From Gammaproteobacteria bacterium (GTDB lineage: Bacteria; Pseudomonadota; Gammaproteobacteria; SMWH01), in assembly GCA_004357005.1 (NCBI GenBank), contig SMWH01000136.1:1-6505 (forward strand): a DNA stretch of 6,505 nt, given 5' to 3'. Every line of letters starts with the position of its first letter. Within the stretch, counting starts at the first letter, position 1. A program made the translations under genes and the position numbers. Below the pieces are notes generated by a model. The model did not search any database. It was not told where the DNA came from and saw only the letters and a program-made list of their open reading frames with translations. Of this stretch, positions 1 through 5,550 are shown piece by piece.

Positions 1-721
1 CGTGTATTACGTGTTCCGTTGTCTGATGCCCGCTGCGGCTCCCAACTGTGACGGACTGTTCCGATCCATCGAGTTGCGTGTGCCTGAGGGTTGTTTGTTG
101 AATGCCCGCCGGCCCGCGGCGGTGACAGCAGGAAACGTGGAAACCAGTACGCGGGTGGTGGATGTGATTTGCGGCGCCCTTGCCCAGGCCTTGCCCGAAC
201 TTATTCCTGCGGCGAGCCAGGGGACCATGAACAACCTTGGTATGGGTGACCGGAAAGGTGCGCGCGCCTGGGACTATTACGAAACCATAGCGGGCGGCAC
301 GGGCGCTGGTGCCAGCGGCGGCGGTTTGTCAGCGACACATAGCCACATGACCAATACCCGTAACACCTCCATCGAGGTGCTGGAAGCGAATTTCCCCCTT
401 CGTGTCACCCGTTACGAAATTCGTGAAAACTCGGGCGGCGAGGGCGCCCGGCCGGGTGGGAACGGGCTGATCCGGGAATACCAGTTTCTCGCCGATACCA
501 GCGTCAGCTTGTTGACGGAACGGCGGCGCTACCGGCCCTGGGGACTCGGTGGTGGTGGGGCGGGGCTAAGCGGTCAGAACCGACTTGACGGTGAGCTGTT
601 GCCGGCAAAGATCGTGTTTCGGGCAACCGTGGGTCAACGCCTGCGCATCGATACTCCGGGGGGTGGCGCGTTCGGAAATGGGGGACAGTTCCCCTTGCCC
701 CTTTCGGCGGAACCCTCGTAA
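1..721 (+). CDS. Hydantoinase B/oxoprolinase family protein, C-terminal part (5' end outside window)
   Basis: This is the C-terminal 240 or so residues of the HyuB/5-oxoprolinase B-type subunit, which with an HyuA-type ATPase subunit performs ATP-dependent opening of hydantoins or 5-oxoproline in the cytoplasm. The open frame runs in from the left edge and ends at TAA 719-721, so no start can be assigned. Family hallmarks are visible: the stretch RRPAAVTAGNVETSTRVVD, the segment IPAASQGTMNNLGMG, the glycine-rich YYETIAGGTGAGASG followed by THSHMTNTRNTSIEVLE, then RENSGGEGARPGGNGLIREY, and the terminal TPGGGAFG close to the end of the protein. The family assignment is firm. The substrate is not: hydantoin, N-methylhydantoin, 5-oxoproline and acetone carboxylase-like relatives share these motifs. 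Whether it is a separate HyuB subunit or the end of a fused HyuA-HyuB protein cannot be seen. Confidence 0.9.
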   Translation, partial: VYYVFRCLMPAAAPNCDGLFRSIELRVPEGCLLNARRPAAVTAGNVETSTRVVDVICGALAQALPELIPAASQGTMNNLGMGDRKGARAWDYYETIAGGTGAGASGGGLSATHSHMTNTRNTSIEVLEANFPLRVTRYEIRENSGGEGARPGGNGLIREYQFLADTSVSLLTERRRYRPWGLGGGGAGLSGQNRLDGELLPAKIVFRATVGQRLRIDTPGGGAFGNGGQFPLPLSAEPS

Positions 722-788
722 TATGGTCTTGTCAGAGCAGGAACGAGGCGCCCCCCAAGTCCGGGTTTTTTGCGCCGGGTTGTTGGCG

Positions 789-794
789 TATGAT
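789..794 (+). promoter_or_regulatory. Possible -10 element of a grxD promoter
   Basis: TATGAT lies 33 bases upstream of the grxD start in the 106-base gap after the hydantoinase gene and differs from the TATAAT consensus at one position. The only thing 17 bases upstream is a run of six T (766-771), which is not a good -35 element, so the call rests on one hexamer. Confidence 0.3.
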
Positions 795-813
795 GCACCG
801 CTTTTGAATCGAC

Positions 814-820
814 AGGAGGA
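814..820 (+). promoter_or_regulatory. Strong ribosome binding site of grxD
   Basis: AGGAGGA sits 7 bases before the ATG at 828 and matches the anti-Shine-Dalgarno sequence nearly perfectly. It fixes the start of grxD: the same frame is open further upstream to about 585, but only this ATG has a proper site and gives the family's usual N-terminus. Confidence 0.85.
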
Positions 821-827
821 CCAGAAT

Positions 828-1154
828 ATGGACGTGATGGACCGCATCCGGGACATGGTTGAATCCAGCCCGGTCGTTGTTTTCATAAAAGGGACGCCGC
901 AGTTTCCCCAGTGCGGCTTTTCCAGTCAGGTAGTGACAGCCCTCAAAGCCTGTGACGCCGAATTCACCTATCTGAACGTGCTCGAAGACCCCGAAATTCG
1001 GGAGAACCTCCCGAAATACTCCCATTGGCCTACCTTTCCCCAGGTGTTTGTCAAAGGGGAACTGATCGGCGGCTGCGACATCATTGTCGAGCTGTTCGAG
1101 AAAGGCGAACTGCAGAAGATGGTGGCCGAAGTCGGTGGCAAGGAAGTCGCGTAG
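828..1154 (+). CDS. grxD: Monothiol glutaredoxin, CGFS type (Grx4/GrxD)
   Basis: A 108-residue cytoplasmic protein of the CGFS monothiol glutaredoxin family. Family members bind a glutathione-ligated [2Fe-2S] cluster, usually as a dimer or with a BolA partner, and serve in iron-sulfur cluster delivery and iron homeostasis rather than general disulfide reduction. The active site CGFS is at residues 29-32, preceded by the glutathione-binding Lys21 in FIKGTP. The other glutathione contacts are present: WPTFPQ with cis-Pro71 at 67-72, and GGCD at 81-84. Length equals the usual single-domain form (about 105-115 residues), so nothing is truncated. The start is the ATG after AGGAGGA. Its stop codon TAG forms part of the first REP-like unit downstream. 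It is convergent with rnt. The preceding hydantoinase gene is 106 bases away, so grxD is probably transcribed alone or by read-through. Confidence 0.95.
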   Translation: MDVMDRIRDMVESSPVVVFIKGTPQFPQCGFSSQVVTALKACDAEFTYLNVLEDPEIRENLPKYSHWPTFPQVFVKGELIGGCDIIVELFEKGELQKMVAEVGGKEVA

Positions 1155-1207
1155 GAGCGGTTTTGGCAGGAGCGGCTTTGTAGGAGCGGCTTTCCAGCCG
1201 CGATTCC
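1151..1207. repeat. REP-like cluster: three GGAGCGG units, the last a palindrome
   Basis: GGAGCGG occurs three times at 1154, 1169 and 1183 (spacing 15 and 14 bases), each preceded by TA or CA and followed by a T-rich step (TTTTG, CTTTG, CTTTCC). The third copy continues into a perfect 6-bp stem with a 4-base loop: GCGGCT (1186-1191), TTCC, AGCCGC (1196-1201). TAGGAGCGGCTTTCCAGCCGCGA is typical of repetitive extragenic palindromes known from Pseudomonas and related gammaproteobacteria (recalled, not searched). It fills the whole 53-base gap between the convergent grxD and rnt genes and may help terminate or stabilise their transcripts. No T-run follows the stem on the + strand. Confidence 0.75.
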
Positions 1208-1870
1208 TTACGATGCAACCGATTCCGTTAACGCGGCGTTGCCGGTCATGCTGTCCCACCGGTTCACGATTCCACAGAAAAGCTGTGCCGTGATCGTCGC
1301 GTCATACACCGCCGAATGAGCCCGGGTCTCGTCCCAGTTCAGGCCGGCGGCCTCCACGGCTCTCGCCAGGATGGTTTGTCCGTACGCGAGCCCCGCCAGG
1401 GTTGCCGTATCGAAGGTGCTGAAGGCGTGAAAGGGATTGCGTTTGACGCTGTTGCGGTTGGCCGCCGCGTGGACGAAGGACAGGTCGAACGCGGGGTTGT
1501 GTCCCACCAGAACCGCACGCGTGCACTGGGTAGCGCGCAAAGCACGTCGAATCGGGATAAAAACGCTTCTCAGCGCCTCCTTTTCCTCGAGTGCATCACG
1601 CAAGGGGTGGTCCGGGTCTATTCCGGTGACCGCGAGTGATTCGGGCTCGATGTTGGCCCCGGGAAAAGGGGTCACATGGGAAGAAAACAGCTCACCGGGC
1701 ACCAGCTTCCCCTCGTCATTGATATCGATGACGATAGCGGCAATTTCCAACAGCGCATCGGTTTCCGGATTGAGCCCTCCGGTTTCGACATCCACGACGA
1801 CGGGAAGAAAACTCCGGAAGCGATTTACGATCCTGGCGTTTTGCTGAGTCTCATGCATTTGTGGCAGCAT
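1208..1870 (-). CDS. rnt: Ribonuclease T (DEDDh 3'-5' exoribonuclease)
   Basis: RNase T trims the 3' ends of tRNA, including the CCA end, and of 5S, 23S and other small stable RNAs, acting as a cytoplasmic homodimer with two Mg2+ per active site. All five DEDDh residues are present: Asp27 and Glu29 in VVVDVETGG, Asp129 in VGHNPAFDLSF, and His185 and Asp190 in AHSAVYDA. The motif KRNPFHAFSTFDTATLAGLAYGQT (143-166) is also characteristic. Length with the first ATG is 220 residues. A second ATG (1856-1858) gives 216 residues and aligns the catalytic residues exactly with Escherichia coli numbering (Asp23, Glu25, Asp125, His181, Asp186), so it may be the true start. Neither has a convincing ribosome site. 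The 5' end lies 6 bp (18 bp with the second ATG) from the divergent TraB-family gene. Confidence 0.95.
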   Translation of the reverse strand: MLPQMHETQQNARIVNRFRSFLPVVVDVETGGLNPETDALLEIAAIVIDINDEGKLVPGELFSSHVTPFPGANIEPESLAVTGIDPDHPLRDALEEKEALRSVFIPIRRALRATQCTRAVLVGHNPAFDLSFVHAAANRNSVKRNPFHAFSTFDTATLAGLAYGQTILARAVEAAGLNWDETRAHSAVYDATITAQLFCGIVNRWDSMTGNAALTESVAS

Positions 1871-1876
1871 AGCGAA

Positions 1877-2854
1877 ATGTCCCGGGCCCTCGCAATCCTG
1901 TATTCGATATTCCTGTTCGCTGCTTGTCTGCTGTGCATGCCCGCCGTGGGCGTGGCCCAGGATGCACGCCAGGATGCACGCCAGGATACAGGCCAGGATA
2001 CAGGCCAGGATACAGGCCAGGATACAGGCCAGGATACAGGCCAGGATTCAGCACACGAACAGCGGGGTCTGTTGTGGATCGTGGAATCCGATGATGCGGA
2101 ACCCAGTTATCTGTTCGGGACCATTCACACCGAAGAGCCCGAGGTGCTGGCGCTGGTCGATGAGCTCGCGGACGAACTGAAATCCTCCCGGCTGTTTGTC
2201 ATGGAGCTGGAACCGCGCCCTGAAACGGTGGAAGAGCTGAGCCTGAAGATGCACTTCCACGACGGGCAGAATCTGCGCAGCGTCGTGGGTGAGACCCTGT
2301 TCGAGTCTGCGGTGGAGGCCATGGCCCGCTACAACGTACCCCAGGGGCTGGTGATCAAAATGAAACCCTGGGCCGTCGTGTTGACCCTGAGCGTTCCCCC
2401 TCCGAAAACCGGGTTTTTCCTGGACATGGCGCTGTACATGATGGCGCTGCGCAACGAAATACCCGTGTTCGGTATGGAAACCGTGGACGAACAACTGGAG
2501 TTCTTCGACAGCATGCGCGACGAGCTTCAGATTGAACTGCTGGAACAGACCCTCACCATGCGCGAGGAACTCGACAAGTCTTTTCACGAGCTTCTGGCTG
2601 CCTATCTGGATCGCGATCTGTCGGAGATGGAACGGTTGAATGAAAAGTATCTGGCGGAAACAGATCCCGAGATCGCCGAATTGTTCCGGGCCCGCTTGTT
2701 GATTGCGCGCAACCTGCACATGCTGGATCGTGTGATGCCGGCGTTGAAAGATGGTCGTGCCTTCATCGCCGTGGGCGCCCTGCACCTGCCGGGCGAGACG
2801 GGTTTGATTCGGGGTTTGCGTGAGAAGGGTTATCGGGTAACGCCGGTCTACTGA
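1877..2854 (+). CDS. TraB/GumN family protein, exported, with QDTG repeat
   Basis: A 325-residue protein of the TraB/GumN (Tiki-like) superfamily. Eukaryotic Tiki members are metalloproteases; bacterial members have no firm assigned role. Residues 1-27 look like a Sec signal peptide, with a hydrophobic core and likely cleavage at VGVA-QD, so the protein should be periplasmic. Residues 28-59 are eight four-residue repeats (two QDAR, five QDTG, one QDSA), probably disordered. The family domain follows: YLFGTIHTEEPEV with the first GxxH (Gly81-His84), FVMELEPR with Glu110, MKPWAV, and near the end AVGALHLPGETG with the second GxxH (Gly300-His303), then a family-like end GYRVTPVY. The ATG at 1877 is chosen because it gives the signal peptide. 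An ATG at 1853 would add eight residues, and neither has a clear ribosome site. Its 3' end overlaps convergent pyrC by 7 bp. A substrate cannot be inferred. Confidence 0.85.
   Translation: MSRALAILYSIFLFAACLLCMPAVGVAQDARQDARQDTGQDTGQDTGQDTGQDTGQDSAHEQRGLLWIVESDDAEPSYLFGTIHTEEPEVLALVDELADELKSSRLFVMELEPRPETVEELSLKMHFHDGQNLRSVVGETLFESAVEAMARYNVPQGLVIKMKPWAVVLTLSVPPPKTGFFLDMALYMMALRNEIPVFGMETVDEQLEFFDSMRDELQIELLEQTLTMREELDKSFHELLAAYLDRDLSEMERLNEKYLAETDPEIAELFRARLLIARNLHMLDRVMPALKDGRAFIAVGALHLPGETGLIRGLREKGYRVTPVY
1958..2053 (+). repeat. In-frame 12-bp tandem repeat, eight units
   Basis: Two copies of CAGGATGCACGC (1958-1981), five identical copies of CAGGATACAGGC (1982-2041) and one diverged copy CAGGATTCAGCA (2042-2053). 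Each unit encodes four residues (Gln-Asp-x-x), so gain or loss of units keeps the frame. The identical inner units and altered outer units are what recent slippage expansion would leave. It lies just after the predicted signal-peptide cleavage site of the TraB-family protein. Confidence 0.97.
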
Positions 2855-3900
2855 TCGGCGAGGCGCCAGGCCAGTTCGCCACCCGCGCAAAGCGGTACCA
2901 GTTCTTCGCCGTTGACGGGAATGCTCTCCGGCACCGTCCACGGTTTCCGTTCCAGTGTGATCTTGTCTGTGTTGCGGGGCAGGCCGTAGAAATCCGGCCC
3001 GAAATGCGATGCAAAGGCTTCCAGGCGATCCAGCGCACCGGCCTGTTCAAAGGCGCCGGCGTACAGTTCCAGTCCCGCATGTGCCGTATAGATTCCCGCG
3101 CAGCCGCAACTGCTTTCCTTGGCCGTCCGGGTATGGGGTGCACTGTCAGTTCCGAGGAAAAACCGGGGGTGCCCACTGGTCGCGGCATCCAGCACCGCAA
3201 GACGATGTTTTTCGCGTTTGATCAAGGGCAGACAGTAATGATGCGGCTGAAACCCGCCGGCAAACATCGCGTTGCGGTTGAGCAGCAAATGGTGGGCGGT
3301 GATCGTGGCCGCGACGTTGTCGGGTGCGGCACGAATGAACTCCACCGCGTCCCGGGTCGTAATATGTTCCAGCACGATCCGGAGGCGGGGAAATTGCTCG
3401 ACCAGGGGCATAAGGACTCGCCGGATGAACTCGGTTTCCCGGTCAAAGGCATCCACCGCGGGATCCGTGACTTCGCCGTGCAGGAGCAGCACCACGCCCT
3501 GATCCTGCATCGCTTCGAGGGCGGGATGGATATTCTCGATGGCGGTGACGCCGCTGTCCGAATGTGTGGTGGCGCCGGCGGGATAAAGTTTGCAGGCTGG
3601 AACAAAACCCGTCGCCGAGGCCGCCGTTATCTGATCCGGCGTCGTTTCGTCAGTGAGGAACAGGGTCATCAACGGTTCGAACTGGGCACCCCGCGCTGAA
3701 GATTTCGGCAGCGCTTGCAGGATCCGGTCGCGGTAGTCGCCAGCCAGTTCCGCGCTGGTCACGGGGGGCACAAGGTTGGGCATAACGATGGCCCGCGCGA
3801 AGCGCGCCGCCGTGTGTGCGAGGACGGTTTTGAGCATGGGCCCGTCACGCAGGTGCACGTGCCAGTCGTCGGGGCGGTCCAGCGAGAGCGAGTTTTTCAT
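2848..3900 (-). CDS. pyrC: Dihydroorotase, PyrC (class II) type
   Basis: Catalyses the reversible cyclisation of N-carbamoyl-L-aspartate to dihydroorotate, the third step of de novo pyrimidine synthesis, in the cytoplasm with a binuclear zinc centre. At 350 residues it matches the E. coli-type enzyme (348), and its metal residues are shifted by two: His14 and His16 in DDWHVHLRDG, carboxylated Lys104 in CKLYPAGATT, His141 in LLHGEV, His179 in VLEHITT and Asp252 in FLGTDSAPH. The substrate-loop segment TAHHLLLNRNAMF and the stretch FQPHHYCLPLIK are also present, so it should be active. The start ATG (3898-3900) gives the family's usual short leader before the first metal motif, though the Shine-Dalgarno match is weak. 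It ends with TAG inside the last codons of the TraB-family gene. It is divergent from the small DUF5989 gene, with a 123-bp gap (3901-4023) that presumably holds both promoters. Confidence 0.97.
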   Translation of the reverse strand: MKNSLSLDRPDDWHVHLRDGPMLKTVLAHTAARFARAIVMPNLVPPVTSAELAGDYRDRILQALPKSSARGAQFEPLMTLFLTDETTPDQITAASATGFVPACKLYPAGATTHSDSGVTAIENIHPALEAMQDQGVVLLLHGEVTDPAVDAFDRETEFIRRVLMPLVEQFPRLRIVLEHITTRDAVEFIRAAPDNVAATITAHHLLLNRNAMFAGGFQPHHYCLPLIKREKHRLAVLDAATSGHPRFFLGTDSAPHTRTAKESSCGCAGIYTAHAGLELYAGAFEQAGALDRLEAFASHFGPDFYGLPRNTDKITLERKPWTVPESIPVNGEELVPLCAGGELAWRLADQ

Positions 3901-4023
3901 CCGGTCGACATGGATCTATGGTCTGGCGCGGGGCGGTCGGCTATCATGGTGGCCATTGAGCGCGGCAGGCGGCCGCCATTGTTGAACAACGGTCGCAGGG
4001 CTGCAAGGGACACGCACGAAACC
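3901..4023. promoter_or_regulatory. Divergent intergenic region pyrC / DUF5989
   Basis: The only sequence between the divergent starts of pyrC and the DUF5989 gene, so it should hold promoters for both. I see no convincing -35/-10 pair on either strand. TATCAT at 3942-3947 resembles a + strand -10 but lacks a -35. A small odd-centred palindrome TTGTTGAACAA lies at 3979-3989, and AAGGGA at 4005-4010 is a somewhat distant (13-base) ribosome site for the small gene. No pyrimidine-controlled leader or attenuator is recognisable. Confidence 0.4.
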
Positions 4024-4176
4024 ATGATCGATATTCTCAAAGAGTTCTGGCTTTTCCTCAGGGAACGCAAGAAGTACTGGCTCCTGCCCATCGTGCTGGT
4101 GCTGGGCCTGCTGGGCGGGCTGATCGTGCTGACCCAGGGGTCAGCGATCGCGCCTTTCATCTATACCCTTTTCTGA
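4024..4176 (+). CDS. DUF5989 family small membrane protein
   Basis: A 50-residue protein whose whole length fits the DUF5989 pattern: an amphipathic, charged N-terminus (MIDILKEFWLFLRERKKYW) followed by one hydrophobic membrane segment at about residues 20-37, and the highly conserved end LTQGSAIAPFIYTLF. The function of the family is unknown. Many members, as I recall, lie beside carbamoyltransferase, SxtJ-like and SGNH-hydrolase genes of surface polysaccharide or secondary-metabolite clusters; none of those is in this window, so here it is an orphan. The frame is open well upstream, but only this ATG starts the conserved region, and AAGGGA 13 bases before it is a weak ribosome site. It is transcribed toward the hvf operon and stops just before the shared terminator element. 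Confidence 0.85.
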   Translation: MIDILKEFWLFLRERKKYWLLPIVLVLGLLGGLIVLTQGSAIAPFIYTLF

Positions 4177-4180
4177 GCCT

Positions 4181-4265
4181 GGGTCAGAGCCCTTTTTCTG
4201 CATTGCAAAAAAAACGGGCGCATCCGCGCCCGTTTTGTGTTGGTCCAAAAAAAGGGCTCCGACCC
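4181..4265. repeat. Nested inverted-repeat element between convergent genes
   Basis: The outer arms are GGGTCAGAGCCCTTTTT (4181-4197) and AAAAAGGGCTCCGACCC (4249-4265), complementary over 17 bases with one mismatch (A4186 against C4260). Nested inside is the 11-bp terminator stem at 4211-4236. The arm sequence (GGGTC-x-GAGCCC followed by T-run) resembles short palindromic elements scattered in gammaproteobacterial genomes and often linked to REP-associated (RAYT-type) transposases; that link is recalled, and no transposase is present here. The element fills nearly all the space between the DUF5989 stop (4176) and the hvfX stop (4271), so it may have been inserted or kept as a terminator module. 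Confidence 0.8.
4211..4236. terminator. Bidirectional rho-independent terminator
   Basis: AAAACGGGCGC (4211-4221), loop ATCC, GCGCCCGTTTT (4226-4236): a perfect 11-bp stem with a GC-rich core. On the - strand the stem is followed by an eight-T tract (complement of the A-run 4207-4214), making it a strong terminator for the hvf operon. On the + strand it ends TTTTGTGTT, a weaker tail that still serves the DUF5989 gene. Both genes converge on it. Confidence 0.92.
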
Positions 4266-4270
4266 CGCCA

Positions 4271-4768
4271 TCAGTGGTAGCGCTTGCGCCGGCCCCAGAT
4301 CAGGTGATCCAGGCTGAGTTTGCCCGGTCCGATGAACAGCGGCACGGTCAACAGGACCAGATAGATCAGCGGCAGCTTGTAGTTGCCGAACTCGGTCTTG
4401 CTGATGGCGTAACCCTGCCACAGTTCACTGAAGGTGTTCCATTCCGCCGGCCAGTGCACGGCATGCATCGCAACGATGGTCAGGATAATGAGGCTGACAG
4501 TAACGAAGCGTGTGGCCAGACCGATCAGGAGCAAAATGCTGCCGATCAACTCGAACCAGGTGGCCATGAACCAACTCGCTTCCACCGGCACTACGCTGAA
4601 GGGGAACAGAAACTTGTCCTGGACGTGGGCGAACCAGTTGTCTCCGTGGTACTTCTCGAGGCCTGATTCCCAGAATTCCCAGGCCAGCAGCGCGCGTACA
4701 ACGAGCTGCGGGAAAAATGTCCCGATCCAGTTCAGTCCCGCTAACACTCCTTCGAGCAATCGTTGCAT
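4271..4768 (-). CDS. hvfX: HvfX-like DoxX-family membrane protein of copper RiPP operon
   Basis: A 165-residue integral inner-membrane protein of the DoxX family, with about four hydrophobic helices (roughly residues 9-31, 64-85, 88-105 and 131-147) and a basic C-terminus (GRRKRYH). Features shared with HvfX-type members are RALLAWEFWESGLEKYHGDNWF (25-46), the aromatic-rich FPFSVVPVEASWFMATWFELIGS and MHAVHWPAEWNTFSELW. It has no cysteine. Candidate metal ligands are His41, His48, Met68, Met101, His102 and His105, but copper binding is inferred from the family name and not shown by the sequence. In known hvf/bufferin operons a DoxX protein accompanies the peptide and its modifying enzymes, with possible roles in respiration-linked redox or peptide handling. 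It lies 17 bases after hvfC with its own ribosome site, is the last gene of the operon, and is followed by the terminator. Confidence 0.85.
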   Translation of the reverse strand: MQRLLEGVLAGLNWIGTFFPQLVVRALLAWEFWESGLEKYHGDNWFAHVQDKFLFPFSVVPVEASWFMATWFELIGSILLLIGLATRFVTVSLIILTIVAMHAVHWPAEWNTFSELWQGYAISKTEFGNYKLPLIYLVLLTVPLFIGPGKLSLDHLIWGRRKRYH

Positions 4769-4773
4769 CCTGA

Positions 4774-4777
4774 TCTC
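4774..4777 (-). promoter_or_regulatory. Ribosome binding site of hvfX
   Basis: On the - strand GGAG lies 5 bases before the ATG at 4768, in the 17-base gap after the hvfC stop. It is the clearest ribosome site in the operon; hvfB and hvfC lack comparable ones, so hvfX can be translated independently. Confidence 0.65.
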
Positions 4778-4785
4778 CGTTTGGT

Positions 4786-5550
4786 TCAGGGACGCAGGCC
4801 CAGGACAATATCCCGGCGCCTGAAGTCTTCCATCAGTTCGGATCCACCCCGGATGACTACATCCGGATCCGAGTGGTTGAGTTCTTTTGCGATCTGCGAC
4901 AACAGTTCCCGCGTAGGCCGGTCGTCGTTTTCACCAAGCAGCTGCAACAGTCGCGCGGAAACCGCGTTGAGTTCCAGATAACCGATCTCGTCGTTACGGC
5001 TTCGGTAGACCACTAAATGCGTAGGTGATTCCGGAGCTTTCGTGGGGCGGTGTTTTAGGCCGATCCGGTGCACCGGAAATCGATAACTGAAAGACCAGGC
5101 CAGGGGCGAAAGAATCGCAACACCCGCCATGAGATCGCCTTTCGGGTCCGATTCAATGCTATCGAGATCCACATCGGCAATGGCCAGGGCGTGTTCCACC
5201 CACTCATAATGCGCAAGTTCCAACATGAACGGCGGATCGTTTTCGGCATCTCGTTCGTTTTGCAAATAGGCGAGGAACTCTTCGGCGATGCGGGGGAAAT
5301 AGGGTGTCTTTGCCTGGTGGCGTGAAAAGTAATCCCGGATCAGCGAGTTCCACCGTTCCGGTGAATGCAGCCGCCTGAGCGTCGGAAAATTCCAGCCGAG
5401 CAGGGTGCGTACATTGTTGAAAAACAGTCGCTGATAGACCGCCATGCGGCGATGTTCCACATCGTCGGGCGCGGGAGCGCCTGCCGGATCGCGGATGTTT
5501 GCAGCGAAACGGTATTGAGTGTCCTGAAACGAGGGTCGGTCAGCCGCCAT
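4786..5550 (-). CDS. hvfC: HvfC-like RiPP maturation partner (DUF2063 family)
   Basis: A 254-residue cytoplasmic protein with the two-domain layout of HvfC. The N-terminal DUF2063 part (about residues 5-100) is helical, opens with FQDTQYRFAANIRDP and includes RRMAVYQRLFFNNVRTLLGWNFPTLRRL, YFSRHQAKTPYFPRIAEEFLAYL and, just after, HYEWVEHALAIAD. The C-terminal part (about 150-250) contains LVVYRSRNDEIGYLELNAVSARLLQLL and resembles RiPP recognition-like partner domains. In studied systems this protein binds the precursor and delivers it to the MNIO enzyme HvfB, forming a complex. The old family label 'putative DNA-binding' is probably misleading here. The protein has no cysteine, so it is unlikely to hold a thiol-ligated metal. 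Its ATG lies inside hvfB, overlapping it by 11 bases (ATGGCGGCTGA), with no good ribosome site, which suggests translational coupling and balanced amounts of HvfB and HvfC. Confidence 0.88.
   Translation of the reverse strand: MAADRPSFQDTQYRFAANIRDPAGAPAPDDVEHRRMAVYQRLFFNNVRTLLGWNFPTLRRLHSPERWNSLIRDYFSRHQAKTPYFPRIAEEFLAYLQNERDAENDPPFMLELAHYEWVEHALAIADVDLDSIESDPKGDLMAGVAILSPLAWSFSYRFPVHRIGLKHRPTKAPESPTHLVVYRSRNDEIGYLELNAVSARLLQLLGENDDRPTRELLSQIAKELNHSDPDVVIRGGSELMEDFRRRDIVLGLRP

Noticed and set aside
747..776. Possible terminator after the hydantoinase gene (GGCGC ... T6 ... GCGCC)
   Set aside because: The T-run lies inside the would-be loop and not after the stem, and the inner stem is only about 3 bp, so no sound rho-independent terminator is formed.
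1916..1927. Lipobox-like FAAC in the signal peptide of the TraB-family protein
   Set aside because: The cysteine (residue 17) is inside the hydrophobic core and position -3 is Phe. The later VGVA-Q site fits ordinary signal peptidase I cleavage better.
1958..2053. Tandem repeats considered as a CRISPR array or iteron cluster
   Set aside because: The 12-bp units are directly adjacent with no spacers, lie in frame in a coding gene, and have no cas or replication genes nearby.
2048..2941. Long open frame (297 codons) on the - strand opposite the TraB-family gene
   Set aside because: It is antisense to a clearly recognised gene, has Gln/His-rich composition typical of shadow frames in GC-rich DNA, no domain, and overlaps the end of pyrC.
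3004..3699. Open frame of 231 codons on the + strand opposite pyrC
   Set aside because: It is an antisense shadow: pyrC has every catalytic residue on the other strand, and this frame has no family features.
3968..3977. Perfect palindrome GGCGGCCGCC upstream of the DUF5989 gene
   Set aside because: Short GC palindromes of this length are expected by chance at this base composition. It has no loop and no paired site nearby.
4235..4666. Open frame of 143 codons on the + strand opposite hvfX
   Set aside because: It starts inside the terminator region and runs antisense to a clear DoxX-family membrane protein; its hydrophilic composition is the usual complement of a membrane gene.
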